Part shown: one piece after another, positions 1 through 8,320 of the stretch
How the letters are laid out: the number at the start of each line of letters is the position of its first letter
How positions within the stretch are numbered: the first letter of the stretch is position 1
Assembly: GCF_022429625.1 (NCBI RefSeq)
Contig: NZ_CP092483.1
Span: forward strand, 248,001 to 312,000
DNA: 64,000 nt
Direction: 5' to 3'
DNA from: Devosia lacusdianchii
GTDB taxonomy: Bacteria > Pseudomonadota > Alphaproteobacteria > Rhizobiales > Devosiaceae
Notes under the pieces: generated by a model
What the model was told of the DNA's origin: nothing
The model's database searches: none
The model's input: the letters and a program-made list of their open reading frames with translations, nothing else
Made by a program: the position numbers and the translations under genes

Positions 1-2385
1 AAGACCGGGCGCAGCTTCGCTACCGTGCTCAACCTCATGGAAGAGTACCCGGAATTCGTCTTCATGTATAACCAGTCGGTCCTCTTCGACTTCCTCAAGA
101 AGGACTATCCCGAGCTTTGGGACCGGCTGAAGGGCCGTGTCAAATCCGGCCAGTTCGAGATCGAAGGCGCCATGTGGGTGGAGCCTGATGTCAACATCAC
201 GTCCGGCGAGTCCCTGGTGCGCCAGATCATGCGTGGCCGCCGCTTCCACATCGAGGAATTCGGCGTCGACCCCAAGACCATCTGGCTGCCCGACACCTTC
301 GGCTATTCGGCCAACCTGCCTCAGATCATGGAAAAGTCGGGCCTCAAGTATTTCGTCACCAGCAAACTGAGCTGGAACGATACGGATCGCCACCCCTATG
401 ACACCTTCTTCTGGCGCGGCATCGACGGTACCGTCACCAAGGCCCAGCTCATCACCGCTCAACGCTATGAGAGCGAGGAGATTTTCACCACCTATAATGG
501 CGATCTCTCGGTCAGCGAAACCATGGGCGCCTGGAAGCGCTACGAGCCCAAGGCGGCCAACAACGAAGTCGTCATGTCCTATGGCTATGGCGACGGCGGT
601 GGCGGCCCGACCCGCGGCATGATCGAGCGCGGCATCCGCATGGAGCGCGGCATTCCCGGCGCACCCAAGGTCAAGCTCGAAGGCATCGTTCCCTTCCTCG
701 ATCGCCTGGGCAAGCGCATGGACGCCAACTCAGGCAAGTTCCCGACCTGGAATGGCGAGCTCTATCTCCAGTACCACCGCGGCACCCTGACCTCGGTCGC
801 CAAGAACAAGGCCAATAACCGCCGGGCCGAACGCATGCTGCGCGAGCTCGAATTCCTCGGCGCCATGGCCCTGACCCAGGCCGGCGCCGCCTATCCAACC
901 GATACGCTCGCCGAGTTTTGGGAACTGGTCCTCATCAACCAGTTCCACGACATCCTGCCCGGCACCTCCATTCCCGAGGTCTATGTCGACAGCGACAACG
1001 AGTACGGCCAGATCTTCTCGACCCTGGGATCGCAGAACGGTCCGTGGCACGCTGCCGCCCAGGCCTTCGCCAAGCCGGGTGCCAATCAGTTGCGCCTTTT
1101 CAACTTCACCGGCCAGACCCGGTCGGGCTTCGTCGAGCTCGGCAGCGAAACTGCACTGGAAGGCCATTCGCTCGCCACGCCCGCTGGCGTCCACCCCATC
1201 CAGAAAACTGTCAGTGCCGACGGCTCGACCGCCTTCGGCACCAGCGTATCGGACCTCTCGCCCCTCGGCTGGACCGGCGGGCAGATCGTCCCCGGCGGCG
1301 CCGCCAATACCAGCTCACCCCTCTCCGTGTCTGAAAAACACCTTGAAAACGAACTGCTCAAGGTCAGCTTCGACACATCGGGCGAGATCACCTCGGTCTT
1401 CGACAAGACCCGCAACCGCGAGACCCTCGCCAAGGGCGAAAAGGCCAACCGCCTCATCGCCTATGAAGACAAGTCCATGGAATGGGACGCCTGGGATATC
1501 GATCGCTATTTCGAGGAACAGTTCTGGCCCCTCGCCGATTCCAAGGCGAAAATCTCGGTCGTGGAAACCGGTCCCTATCGCGCCGCCATCCGCATCGAGC
1601 GCGACTATCAGGCCTCCAAGGTCGTGCAGGTCATCTCATTGGCCGCGGGCGCGCGGCAGGTCGAGTTCGATACCTTCATCGACTGGAAGGAGCGCCACAC
1701 GGTGCTCAAGGCTCTCTTCCCCTTCGATCTCAACACCTCGGAAATCCGCTCGGAAATCCAGTTCGGCCACGTCAAGCGCCCAACCCATCGCAACACCTCC
1801 TGGGACAAGGCCCGCTTCGAAGCATCGATGCATCGCTGGGTCGATCTCAGCGAAAGCGATTTCGGCGTCGCCCTGCTCAACGACAGCAAGTACGCCTATG
1901 ACTGTTTCGAGCAATCTGTCCGCCTGACCCTGGTCCGCGGCTCGACCTTCCCCGACCCGAATGCCGACGTTGGCGAACATCGTCTCCGCTATGCCATGTT
2001 CGTCCATGACGGCGTCGCCGACCTGGCCGACGTGCATCGCGCTGCCGAACGCTTCAACAATCCGGTGGCGGTGATCGGGTCGCTCAAGCAAACCGGCAGC
2101 ATGCTGGAAGAATATGCTAGCTTCAGTTTCGCCAGCGTCGACCAGTCCAATGTCACGTTGGAAACGGTCAAAAAGGCTGAAAAATCAGACGCTTTGGTGC
2201 TGCGCGTCTTCGAGCACGCCAATATCCGCGCCGAGGCCACTATCAGCTTCGGCATCCCGGTCAAGTCCGTCCGCCTGGTCAATCTCATGGAGGAAGGCGA
2301 CAGCAAGCCATTGAAACTCAAAGACAATGGCGTGACGCTGTCGCTGCGACCCTTCGAGATCGCGACGCTGCTGATCGAAACCTGA
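1..2385 (+). CDS. alpha-mannosidase, glycoside hydrolase family 38 (5' end outside window)
   Basis: GH38 alpha-mannosidase, which hydrolyses terminal alpha-mannosyl residues. The frame is open from base 1, so the GTG at 25 is internal and the true start lies upstream; 794 residues are visible, while bacterial members usually approach 1000. The LPDTFGY motif (Asp codon at 292) carries the expected nucleophile of this retaining family. The NQFHDILPG motif near 937-963 is also typical, and the rest is the C-terminal beta-sandwich part. The stop lies 11 bases before the next ATG with GGAGA in the gap, so it is co-transcribed with a sugar-ABC ATPase. No signal peptide can be judged because the N-terminus is missing. 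Family assignment is firm; the natural mannoside is unknown. Confidence 0.93.
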   Translation, partial: KTGRSFATVLNLMEEYPEFVFMYNQSVLFDFLKKDYPELWDRLKGRVKSGQFEIEGAMWVEPDVNITSGESLVRQIMRGRRFHIEEFGVDPKTIWLPDTFGYSANLPQIMEKSGLKYFVTSKLSWNDTDRHPYDTFFWRGIDGTVTKAQLITAQRYESEEIFTTYNGDLSVSETMGAWKRYEPKAANNEVVMSYGYGDGGGGPTRGMIERGIRMERGIPGAPKVKLEGIVPFLDRLGKRMDANSGKFPTWNGELYLQYHRGTLTSVAKNKANNRRAERMLRELEFLGAMALTQAGAAYPTDTLAEFWELVLINQFHDILPGTSIPEVYVDSDNEYGQIFSTLGSQNGPWHAAAQAFAKPGANQLRLFNFTGQTRSGFVELGSETALEGHSLATPAGVHPIQKTVSADGSTAFGTSVSDLSPLGWTGGQIVPGGAANTSSPLSVSEKHLENELLKVSFDTSGEITSVFDKTRNRETLAKGEKANRLIAYEDKSMEWDAWDIDRYFEEQFWPLADSKAKISVVETGPYRAAIRIERDYQASKVVQVISLAAGARQVEFDTFIDWKERHTVLKALFPFDLNTSEIRSEIQFGHVKRPTHRNTSWDKARFEASMHRWVDLSESDFGVALLNDSKYAYDCFEQSVRLTLVRGSTFPDPNADVGEHRLRYAMFVHDGVADLADVHRAAERFNNPVAVIGSLKQTGSMLEEYASFSFASVDQSNVTLETVKKAEKSDALVLRVFEHANIRAEATISFGIPVKSVRLVNLMEEGDSKPLKLKDNGVTLSLRPFEIATLLIET

Positions 2386-2396
2386 GGAGACAAGCC

Positions 2397-3452
2397 ATGG
2401 CTGATGTGACGCTGCGCGGTATCCGCAAATCCTATGGCACGATGGAAGTCGTCCACGGCGTGGATCTCGACATCAAGTCCGGCGAATTCGTTGTTTTCGT
2501 TGGACCTTCCGGCTGCGGCAAGTCCACGCTGCTGCGGATGATCGCCGGTCTCGAGCCCATTTCGGGCGGCGAGATCTCGATCGGGGGCAAGATCGTCAAC
2601 GACATTCCCTCGCCCCAGCGTGGCATCGCCATGGTCTTCCAGTCTTATGCGCTCTACCCGCACATGACAGTCTACGAGAACATGGCTTTCGGCCTCAAAC
2701 TCGCCAAAACGCCGAAAGCCGAGGTGGATCAGCGGGTTAGGGAGGCAGCACGCATCCTGCAGATCGAGAACTACCTCGACCGCATGCCCAAGGCGCTGTC
2801 AGGCGGGCAGCGCCAGCGCGTTGCCATTGGCCGGGCTATCGTGCGCAATCCGCAGGTGTTTTTGTTCGACGAGCCTCTATCGAATCTGGACGCGTCCTTG
2901 CGCGCCCAGACCCGTATCGAAATCGCCAAGCTTCACGATACGCTAACAGCCACAATGATTTACGTAACCCACGATCAGGTCGAGGCCATGACTCTGGCCG
3001 ACCGCATCGTGGTGCTCAACGCGGGCAAGATCGAGCAGGTCGGCTCCCCGTTGGAACTCTACCGCAACCCGGTCAATACCTTCGTTGCCGGCTTCATCGC
3101 CAGCCAGCGCATGAACTTTCTGACCGTGACGCCAACCAGCAGCGGACTGACCTTACCGGGTAACAGACTGTTAACATTGAGCCATCCGCAACTGGCCAAT
3201 GCCCGCACTTTGGGCGTACGCCCCGAGCACATGGCCCTGGCCAGTCCCGAAAGCGCGCATTTCTCCGGCACCCTGTCGGTAATCGAACAATTCGGTGAAT
3301 ACGCCCTGGCCTATGTCGAGCTGCCGACCGGCGAACTGGTAACGGTCAAACTCGACGGCGCCCCTGACCTGCAACTGCACGAGACGGTCCATATCGGCCT
3401 GCCGCCCGAAGGGGTTCACCTCTTCGACGAAGCCGGCCGCGCCCTGCGCTAG
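2397..3452 (+). CDS. sugar ABC transporter ATP-binding protein (UgpC/MsmK/MalK type)
   Basis: Cytoplasmic ATPase energising a carbohydrate ABC importer, 351 residues, the usual length for the MalK/UgpC class. Visible are Walker A GPSGCGKST near residue 38, the Q-loop (VFQSYALYPHM), the signature LSGGQRQRVAIGRA, Walker B (FLFDEPLSNLDA), the switch His in THDQVEA, and a C-terminal TOBE-type regulatory region from about residue 235. The ATG at 2397 follows GGAGA with good spacing. The gene directly follows the alpha-mannosidase, so the importer probably brings in mannosides or related sugars. The permeases and binding protein are not in this window and should lie upstream. Confidence 0.95.
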   Translation: MADVTLRGIRKSYGTMEVVHGVDLDIKSGEFVVFVGPSGCGKSTLLRMIAGLEPISGGEISIGGKIVNDIPSPQRGIAMVFQSYALYPHMTVYENMAFGLKLAKTPKAEVDQRVREAARILQIENYLDRMPKALSGGQRQRVAIGRAIVRNPQVFLFDEPLSNLDASLRAQTRIEIAKLHDTLTATMIYVTHDQVEAMTLADRIVVLNAGKIEQVGSPLELYRNPVNTFVAGFIASQRMNFLTVTPTSSGLTLPGNRLLTLSHPQLANARTLGVRPEHMALASPESAHFSGTLSVIEQFGEYALAYVELPTGELVTVKLDGAPDLQLHETVHIGLPPEGVHLFDEAGRALR

Positions 3453-3828
3453 CCTAGCGACGAGGCGTCCCAGCGTCTCGTCCACACGCCCCGCACCGAC
3501 GCGGGCTCGCCACACAAATGGCCAGCGTCGCCATCACTGCCCACTTATTTTGCGTACTGTATCGTTATATTGAACGGCGATCCGATTTGTTGATCAGTAT
3601 TACGGGCTGTCGGCAAGTATCCCAATAGTCAGAAAAGACATCTGGTCGCACCAGCGACGGATGGGACTTGGCGCGGCTGAGCCCCTTTGGCATGATCACG
3701 ACATAAGAGTTTAGTCGAATCAGTGATTTGCGCGTTGCGGCGCTCCGTTCCAGTTTTATCGTTTGCGTCTGCAGGCCAGGCGTCCGCACCTTTTTTCCTG
3801 CCGGCAGACGGCGACCAGGATATTGATA
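3453..3828. other. intergenic region upstream of the ROK regulator
   Basis: 376 bases without a credible gene. It must hold the ROK gene promoter. The middle (about 3545-3720) is richer in A/T than the flanks. A half-match to the TGAACGnCGTTCA palindrome of the 36-37 kb TetR region occurs at about 3572 (TGAACGGCG followed by ATCC), but the second half-site is absent. No strong hairpin or T-run follows the ABC gene. Confidence 0.5.
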
Positions 3829-5040
3829 ATGTCGTCTCCGACAGAGCCGCTCCGCGACGTTTTCGATGCTGGGGGTCGCGGCCTGCAACACCAGGGTCTG
3901 CGCCGCGCCAATGAGCGAGCCGTATTGACGGTTATCGGTTTCAACCTGGGTGTCTCCAACGCCGATATCGCCCGTCTATCCGGTCTGGCCCCACAGACGG
4001 TGTCGGCCATCCTGACCGATATCGAGAGAGCGGGTTTGATCTCGCGTGGCGAGGTGTTGCGCGGGCGGCGTGGTCAGCCGGCAACGCCTATTTATTTGCG
4101 GGCCGAGGGGGCCTACTCGATTGGTGTGGAGATCGGCTGGCGCCATGTCGATGTGATTCTCCTCAACCTGCAAGGCGAAGTATTGCTTCGGGAGCACCGC
4201 GCCTATGCCTATCCCGACGCGCGGACCATTTTGGCCGACGTCACCGGCATGGCTCGGACCATCATGGCGACGCTGCCGCACGAGGCCAGGTCGCGGTTGA
4301 CCGATTTGGGCGTGGCGCTGCCCACCAATATCGCCACCAATATCGACCTCGTCGATGCGCCGCCCGAGCAGCATCAGCTCTGGAGCAAGCTCGATATTGT
4401 TGCCGAGCTGGTCCATAGCACCGGGCTTGAGGTTACGCTGTTCAATGACGGCAATGCCGCCTGCTGGGGCGAGCTGATCGCCTTCCCCAAGCCGCGCCCG
4501 GCCAGTTTCATCTATTTCCTCATCTCGCGCTACATCGCCGCCGGAATCCTCGGGGAAGGAACACTCTGGGAAGGGCCGACCGGCAATTCGGCCAATCTGG
4601 GCTCAATGCTGGTCGCCGGCGCCGATGGCAAGCTGAACGCAGCCCATTTCACCGCCTCGGTCGCGGCGCTGGCCCGCCAGCTTGCGGCGGCAGGTATGCC
4701 GGTCGACGACATCGATCTCGAAGACTGGCCATGGGAGAGTTTTGGCGCCGTGCTCGATCAGTGGATCGCCGACAGCGCCCGCGCGCTCGCCATGGTCGTG
4801 TTCAATACGACCAAAGTCATCGAAAGCGGATTGGTTGTGATCGACGGCATCATTCCTGCTGTCATCGTCGAGCGCCTGGTCGTCGCCGTTGCCGACGAGC
4901 TGCACAAGCTGCCCGTCGCGCACCATGCACCTCAGGTGCTGACGGGTCATCTGGGAGCCTTGGCGCCGGCTATCGGCGCGGCGGAATTGACGCTTTATCG
5001 CCGCTTCTTCTCACGCACGCTTGCCGACCTCGTCGGATAG
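3829..5040 (+). CDS. ROK family transcriptional regulator
   Basis: Sugar-responsive repressor of the ROK family, 403 residues. An N-terminal winged helix (about residues 20-80: NADIARLSGLAPQTVSAIL is the recognition region) precedes an ASKHA sugar-kinase-like domain starting at about residue 95 (SIGVEIGWRH). The reading frame extends 22 codons upstream, but the ATG at 3829 has AGGA eight bases before it and starts at the usual point. The canonical zinc-binding CxCGxxGC motif and the glycokinase ATP motifs are not obvious, so it is a regulator and not a sugar kinase. It sits downstream of the mannosidase and ABC genes, its likely targets. Its 3' end overlaps the convergent IHF-like gene by 30 bases. 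Confidence 0.88.
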   Translation: MSSPTEPLRDVFDAGGRGLQHQGLRRANERAVLTVIGFNLGVSNADIARLSGLAPQTVSAILTDIERAGLISRGEVLRGRRGQPATPIYLRAEGAYSIGVEIGWRHVDVILLNLQGEVLLREHRAYAYPDARTILADVTGMARTIMATLPHEARSRLTDLGVALPTNIATNIDLVDAPPEQHQLWSKLDIVAELVHSTGLEVTLFNDGNAACWGELIAFPKPRPASFIYFLISRYIAAGILGEGTLWEGPTGNSANLGSMLVAGADGKLNAAHFTASVAALARQLAAAGMPVDDIDLEDWPWESFGAVLDQWIADSARALAMVVFNTTKVIESGLVVIDGIIPAVIVERLVVAVADELHKLPVAHHAPQVLTGHLGALAPAIGAAELTLYRRFFSRTLADLVG

Positions 5041-5337
5041 CGTGGGACCGGCCGCGAGCAGCGCCTCACGCAATTGCGCGCTGGGTGTGAATACCACCGT
5101 ATGACGGGACGAAATTTCGTGTTCCTCTCCGGTCCTGGGATTGCGCCCTATCCGCTTGGCGCGCGCACGAACCTGCAGCGAGCCGAACGCGGTCAGTTTG
5201 ACATTTTCACCAGCCGTCAGCGCTTCGCCCATCAGCGCGAACATTGAATCGCCAATTGCTGCGACATCGGCCCTGCTCAGTCCCGTGCGTCTTGCGGCGG
5301 CATCGGTGAGCATGGCCCGCGTAATCGTCTTGCTCAC
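5011..5337 (-). CDS. IHF/HU family DNA-bending protein (IHF alpha-like)
   Basis: Small nucleoid-type protein of the HU/IHF fold, 108 residues. Family hallmarks are TITRAMLTDA at the N-terminus, the ENVKLTAFGSL turn, and the DNA-inserting arm RIGRNPRTGEE near residues 64-74. The frame extends to an ATG at 5367, but the GTG at 5337 has GGAG ten bases upstream and gives the typical MSKTITRA start. Compared with canonical rhizobial IhfA the dimer core is divergent, so this looks like an extra paralogue and not the housekeeping subunit. It is convergent with and overlaps the ROK gene end. An alternative reading is an HU-type homodimer. Confidence 0.85.
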   Translation of the reverse strand: MSKTITRAMLTDAAARRTGLSRADVAAIGDSMFALMGEALTAGENVKLTAFGSLQVRARAKRIGRNPRTGEEHEISSRHTVVFTPSAQLREALLAAGPTLSDEVGKRA

Positions 5338-5583
5338 GATAGTCGGTCTCCGGATGCTTAAATTCATAGGAAGAATTTAAGGGCGTGTCCAGAGCTTGAC
5401 CTGCGTCAGAAATATGAACAGCACGATCATGTTATGTTGACATATTTTAGAATGGTTATAAGCTGCAGCTCGTTCTATGAAGGTGGAACAACTCGAATCG
5501 AGACGTCGCCCGGGTACTTCCGGCCTCGGTGACGCAGGAAATGCCGGCGCCGCGCCATGCGGCCGTGCCGAGAAAGGTCCGAA

Positions 5584-6045
5584 GTGAGACTGACGCGTCA
5601 ATCCAACTATGCGATCCGTACTCTGGTCTATTGCGCGGTCAATGATCCGGGTCTCAGCCGCGTTGCCGATATCGCCAGGGCCTACAATATTTCCGAGCTC
5701 TTCCTGTTCAAGCTGATCAAGCCGCTGGTCGAAAACGGCCTGCTGGCAACGGTGCGCGGCCGCCATGGCGGCATCAAGCTGGGCAAGAGCGCCAAGGACA
5801 TCACCCTGCTCGACACGATCAGGCTCACCGAAGAGAACTTTGCTCTTGCCGAGTGCTTCGAGGACGGCGCCGATTGCCCGCTGATTGGTGAGTGCGACCT
5901 CAATGGCGCACTGCGTGAGGCGCTCGGAGCGTTCTTCGACGTCCTGGCCAGCTACACGATCGCTGATCTCGCCAGCAAGAAGCGCTCGATCCGCGACCGT
6001 CTTGGCCTCACCGCCCTCGAAGCGGTGATGGAACCGGCGCACTAA
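5584..6045 (+). CDS. rirA: Rrf2 family iron-sulfur regulator, RirA-like
   Basis: Rrf2-fold repressor closely resembling RirA, the rhizobial iron-responsive regulator that senses iron through a 4Fe-4S cluster and represses uptake genes. The N-terminal winged helix starts RLTRQSNYAIRTL, the recognition stretch is SELFLFKLIKPL, and the cluster ligands are Cys91, Cys98 and Cys104 in the ECFEDGADCPLIGEC segment. At 153 residues it matches RirA length. The frame continues nine codons upstream, but GTG 5584 follows AAAGG at good spacing and gives the family-typical start. It stands alone, followed by a strong terminator. IscR or NsrR are less likely given the ALREALGAFF tail typical of RirA. Confidence 0.85.
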   Translation: MRLTRQSNYAIRTLVYCAVNDPGLSRVADIARAYNISELFLFKLIKPLVENGLLATVRGRHGGIKLGKSAKDITLLDTIRLTEENFALAECFEDGADCPLIGECDLNGALREALGAFFDVLASYTIADLASKKRSIRDRLGLTALEAVMEPAH

Positions 6046-6073
6046 CGCGACGACCTTCGCTTCGCTGACGTTC

Positions 6074-6108
6074 AACCCCCGGTTCGCCCCGGGGGTTTTG
6101 CCTTTTTT
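6074..6108 (+). terminator. rho-independent terminator of the RirA-like gene
   Basis: A perfect 9-bp stem (AACCCCCGG 6074-6082 with CCGGGGGTT 6089-6097, loop TTCGCC) followed by a T-rich tract to 6108, located 29 bases after the stop codon. Confidence 0.9.
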
Positions 6109-6121
6109 GCACACGAGCGGC

Positions 6122-6164
6122 ACCACAAGTTATTATGAGTTTGACAGTCATAATAACTTGTGGT
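6122..6164. promoter_or_regulatory. perfect 17-bp palindrome with 9-base spacer
   Basis: Arms 6122-6138 and 6148-6164 are exact inverted copies (ACCACAAGTTATTATGA in the left arm), with spacer GTTTGACAG. The arms are A/T-rich in a G/C-rich setting. The centre reads TGA-N9-TCA, the bare form of a RirA IRO box, and the spacer contributes a TTGACA -35-like hexamer (6141-6146), but no good -10 follows at 17 bases. It may be an operator, an RNA hairpin, or both. TTTTC follows the right arm, so a weak terminator is also possible. Confidence 0.6.
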
Positions 6165-6505
6165 TTTCTCCCGTCATCGCGCGGCGCTGGTAGGTCCGAG
6201 GGGATCGAAACGACCGGATGCCGTCGCCGAGACGACGGGGCTTGCTGCTACCGTCTCCCCGGGCTGGTCAGGGTCCTCAACGCCCTGACCAGCCTATTTT
6301 CCTCCTTGCCAGTGTTCCGCGTGCCTTCGAGGCTGACGGCAAAATCGGGCTGGCTATGCTCGATGCGGGCTTTGGTGCGTGGCGTCGGACCCAGCGTCGC
6401 GGTCCACCTCGCGACCGCGGACCAGATGGTCGCTGGCCGCGACGCCAAAGCCGAGGCGGCTCAGCAGCCTTTTCTTTGTCGCCCGCCTATGCTCTATCCG
6501 CGCCC
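6165..6505 (+). ncRNA. structured leader (or small RNA) upstream of the ABC-F gene
   Basis: About 340 bases with no convincing gene. It contains a short stem (CCGTCG 6221-6226 with CGACGG 6233-6238), G-rich and C-rich runs that could pair alternatively (GGGG 6237-6240, CCCC 6257-6260), then a terminator-like hairpin at 6262-6300, still 200 bases before the ABC-F start. That order fits transcription attenuation, or an independent small RNA of about 130 nt ending at 6300. Overlapping frames beginning at 6135 and 6218 run through but have no homology I recognise. Confidence 0.4.
6262..6300 (+). terminator. terminator-like hairpin inside the ABC-F leader
   Basis: A perfect 12-bp stem (GGCTGGTCAGGG 6262-6273 with CCCTGACCAGCC 6283-6294, nine-base loop) followed by TATTTTCCTCC. 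It is well placed as an attenuator or a small-RNA terminator. Confidence 0.75.
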
Positions 6506-8317
6506 ATGGCCCCAGCTCCCCTGCTTTCCCTTCAGAACATCCACCTGACTTTCGGCGGTACGACGCTGCTCGAAAGCGCCGAACTCATTGTGTCGCCGGG
6601 CCAGCGTATTGCGCTGGTCGGCCGCAATGGCTCGGGCAAGTCGACCCTGCTCAAGATTGCTTCGGGCGATGTGGCCTACGACGGCGGCGTGCGCTTCGTC
6701 GAGCCCAGCGCTACGTTGCGCTACCTGCCACAGGAGCCCGACCTCAGCGCCTACGCGACCACGCTTGCCTATGTCGAGGCGGGCCTGGGGCCGGGCGACG
6801 ATGAATATCGCGCCCAGTATCTGCTGAGTTCGCTGGGCCTCACCGGCGCCGAAGACCCCAAGACCCTATCGGGTGGCGAGGGCCGCCGCGCGGCGCTGGC
6901 GCGCGTGCTTGCACCCAAGCCCGATATACTGCTGCTCGACGAGCCGACTAACCACCTCGATCTTCCCGTTATCGAGTGGTTGCAGGCCGAACTGGATAGC
7001 CTTCGCTCGGCGATGGTGCTGATCAGCCACGACCGGCGGTTCCTCAGCGATTTGACGCGCTCCACCGTCTGGCTCGACCGCGGTGTAACGCGCCGCCTCG
7101 ACAAGGGGTTTAGTGCCTTCGAAGCCTGGCGCGATACTGTGCTCGAAGAAGAAGAACGCGACCGCCACAAGCTCGACCGCCAGATTCTGCGCGAGGAACA
7201 CTGGATCCGCTACGGCGTCACTGCTCGCCGCAAGCGCAATGTCGGGCGCCTTGAGCGTCTGGCCGGACTGCGGCAGGACCGGCGCGAGCAGCGCCGCGTG
7301 ACCGGCTCGGTCAATATGCAGGTTTCGGAAGGCCGCACCTCCGGCGCGCTGGTTGTCGAGGCCGAGAACATCTCCAAGAGCTATGGCGGCCGTACCATTG
7401 TCGGCGACTTCTCGACGCGCGTCCTGCGTGGCGACCGCATCGGCATTGTCGGACCCAATGGCGCTGGCAAGACCACGCTGATCAAGATGCTGACCGGCCT
7501 GCTCCAGCCCGATAGCGGCACCATCAAGCTCGGTTCGGCGCTGGAGCTGGCCATGCTGGACCAGGGGCGCGCCAAGCTTGATCCCGAGACCCGCCTGCGC
7601 GATGCGCTGACCGGCGGCGGCTCCGATACGCTCCAGATCAATGGCCAGCCCAAGCATGTCGTGGGCTATATGAAGGACTTCCTGTTCACCCCCGAACAGG
7701 CCAACACTCCCATTGGCAAGCTCAGTGGCGGCGAGCGCGCGCGCGTGGCCCTGGCCCGGGCATTGTCGCTGCCATCCAACTTTCTGGTGCTGGACGAGCC
7801 GACCAACGACCTCGATCTCGAAACCCTCGACCTGCTCGAGGAGATGGTCTCCGACTATGCCGGCACGGTCATTGTGGTCAGCCACGATCGTGACTTTCTC
7901 GACCGGGTCGCGACCTCGGTGATCATCGCCGAAGGTAACGGCGACTGGACCGAATATGCCGGCGGCTATTCCGACATGGTGATCCAGCGCGGCGAGGGGG
8001 TGCAAGCCCGCGCCGCCGCCAAGGTGCACCGCCCCGGCAAGACCGCGATGGCGCCCACAGCTGCGCCGTTCGTCGCCAAGCGCAAGATGAGCTTCAAGGA
8101 AAAGCACGCGCTGGAAACGCTGCCCAAGGACATCGCCAAGCTGGAGGCCGAGATCTCAGCGATCAATGCCGCGCTGACCGATGCCAATTTCTACGCCAAG
8201 GACCCGGCGGGCTTTGCGGCGAAATCCAAGGCGCTGATCGCCGCCGAAGCCAAGCGCGCCGAGGCCGAGGAACAGTGGCTGGAACTCGAACTATTGCGGG
8301 AAGAGCTGGAGGGCTAG
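6506..8317 (+). CDS. ABC-F family ATPase (Uup-like)
   Basis: Soluble ABC-F protein, 603 residues, with two ATPase cassettes and no membrane domain; family members act on the ribosome. Walker A motifs are GRNGSGKST (about residue 40) and GPNGAGKTT (about 317), and signatures are LSGGEGRRAALAR and LSGGERARVALAR. Walker B segments are ILLLDEPTNHLDL and FLVLDEPTNDLDL. A charged linker with RRKRN follows the first cassette, and a C-terminal coiled coil (from about residue 530, rich in Glu, Ala and Lys) matches Uup. The frame runs 96 codons further upstream, but homology begins just after ATG 6506; no good ribosome-binding site is seen there, which fits translation through the structured leader. 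Confidence 0.92.
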   Translation: MAPAPLLSLQNIHLTFGGTTLLESAELIVSPGQRIALVGRNGSGKSTLLKIASGDVAYDGGVRFVEPSATLRYLPQEPDLSAYATTLAYVEAGLGPGDDEYRAQYLLSSLGLTGAEDPKTLSGGEGRRAALARVLAPKPDILLLDEPTNHLDLPVIEWLQAELDSLRSAMVLISHDRRFLSDLTRSTVWLDRGVTRRLDKGFSAFEAWRDTVLEEEERDRHKLDRQILREEHWIRYGVTARRKRNVGRLERLAGLRQDRREQRRVTGSVNMQVSEGRTSGALVVEAENISKSYGGRTIVGDFSTRVLRGDRIGIVGPNGAGKTTLIKMLTGLLQPDSGTIKLGSALELAMLDQGRAKLDPETRLRDALTGGGSDTLQINGQPKHVVGYMKDFLFTPEQANTPIGKLSGGERARVALARALSLPSNFLVLDEPTNDLDLETLDLLEEMVSDYAGTVIVVSHDRDFLDRVATSVIIAEGNGDWTEYAGGYSDMVIQRGEGVQARAAAKVHRPGKTAMAPTAAPFVAKRKMSFKEKHALETLPKDIAKLEAEISAINAALTDANFYAKDPAGFAAKSKALIAAEAKRAEAEEQWLELELLREELEG

Positions 8318-8320
8318 CCC

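Noticed and set aside
3572..3584. TGAACGGCGATCC as a fifth TetR site before the ROK gene
   Set aside because: Only the left half-site matches; the right half needed for the palindrome is absent.
5437..5461. TTGACA ... TTATAA as the rirA promoter
   Set aside because: The two elements are only 13 bases apart, too short for a standard sigma-70 spacer.
6122..6164. Palindrome as an integron attC or dif site
   Set aside because: The arms are perfectly symmetric without the extrahelical bases or GTTRRRY core of attC, and the sequence does not match the XerCD dif consensus.
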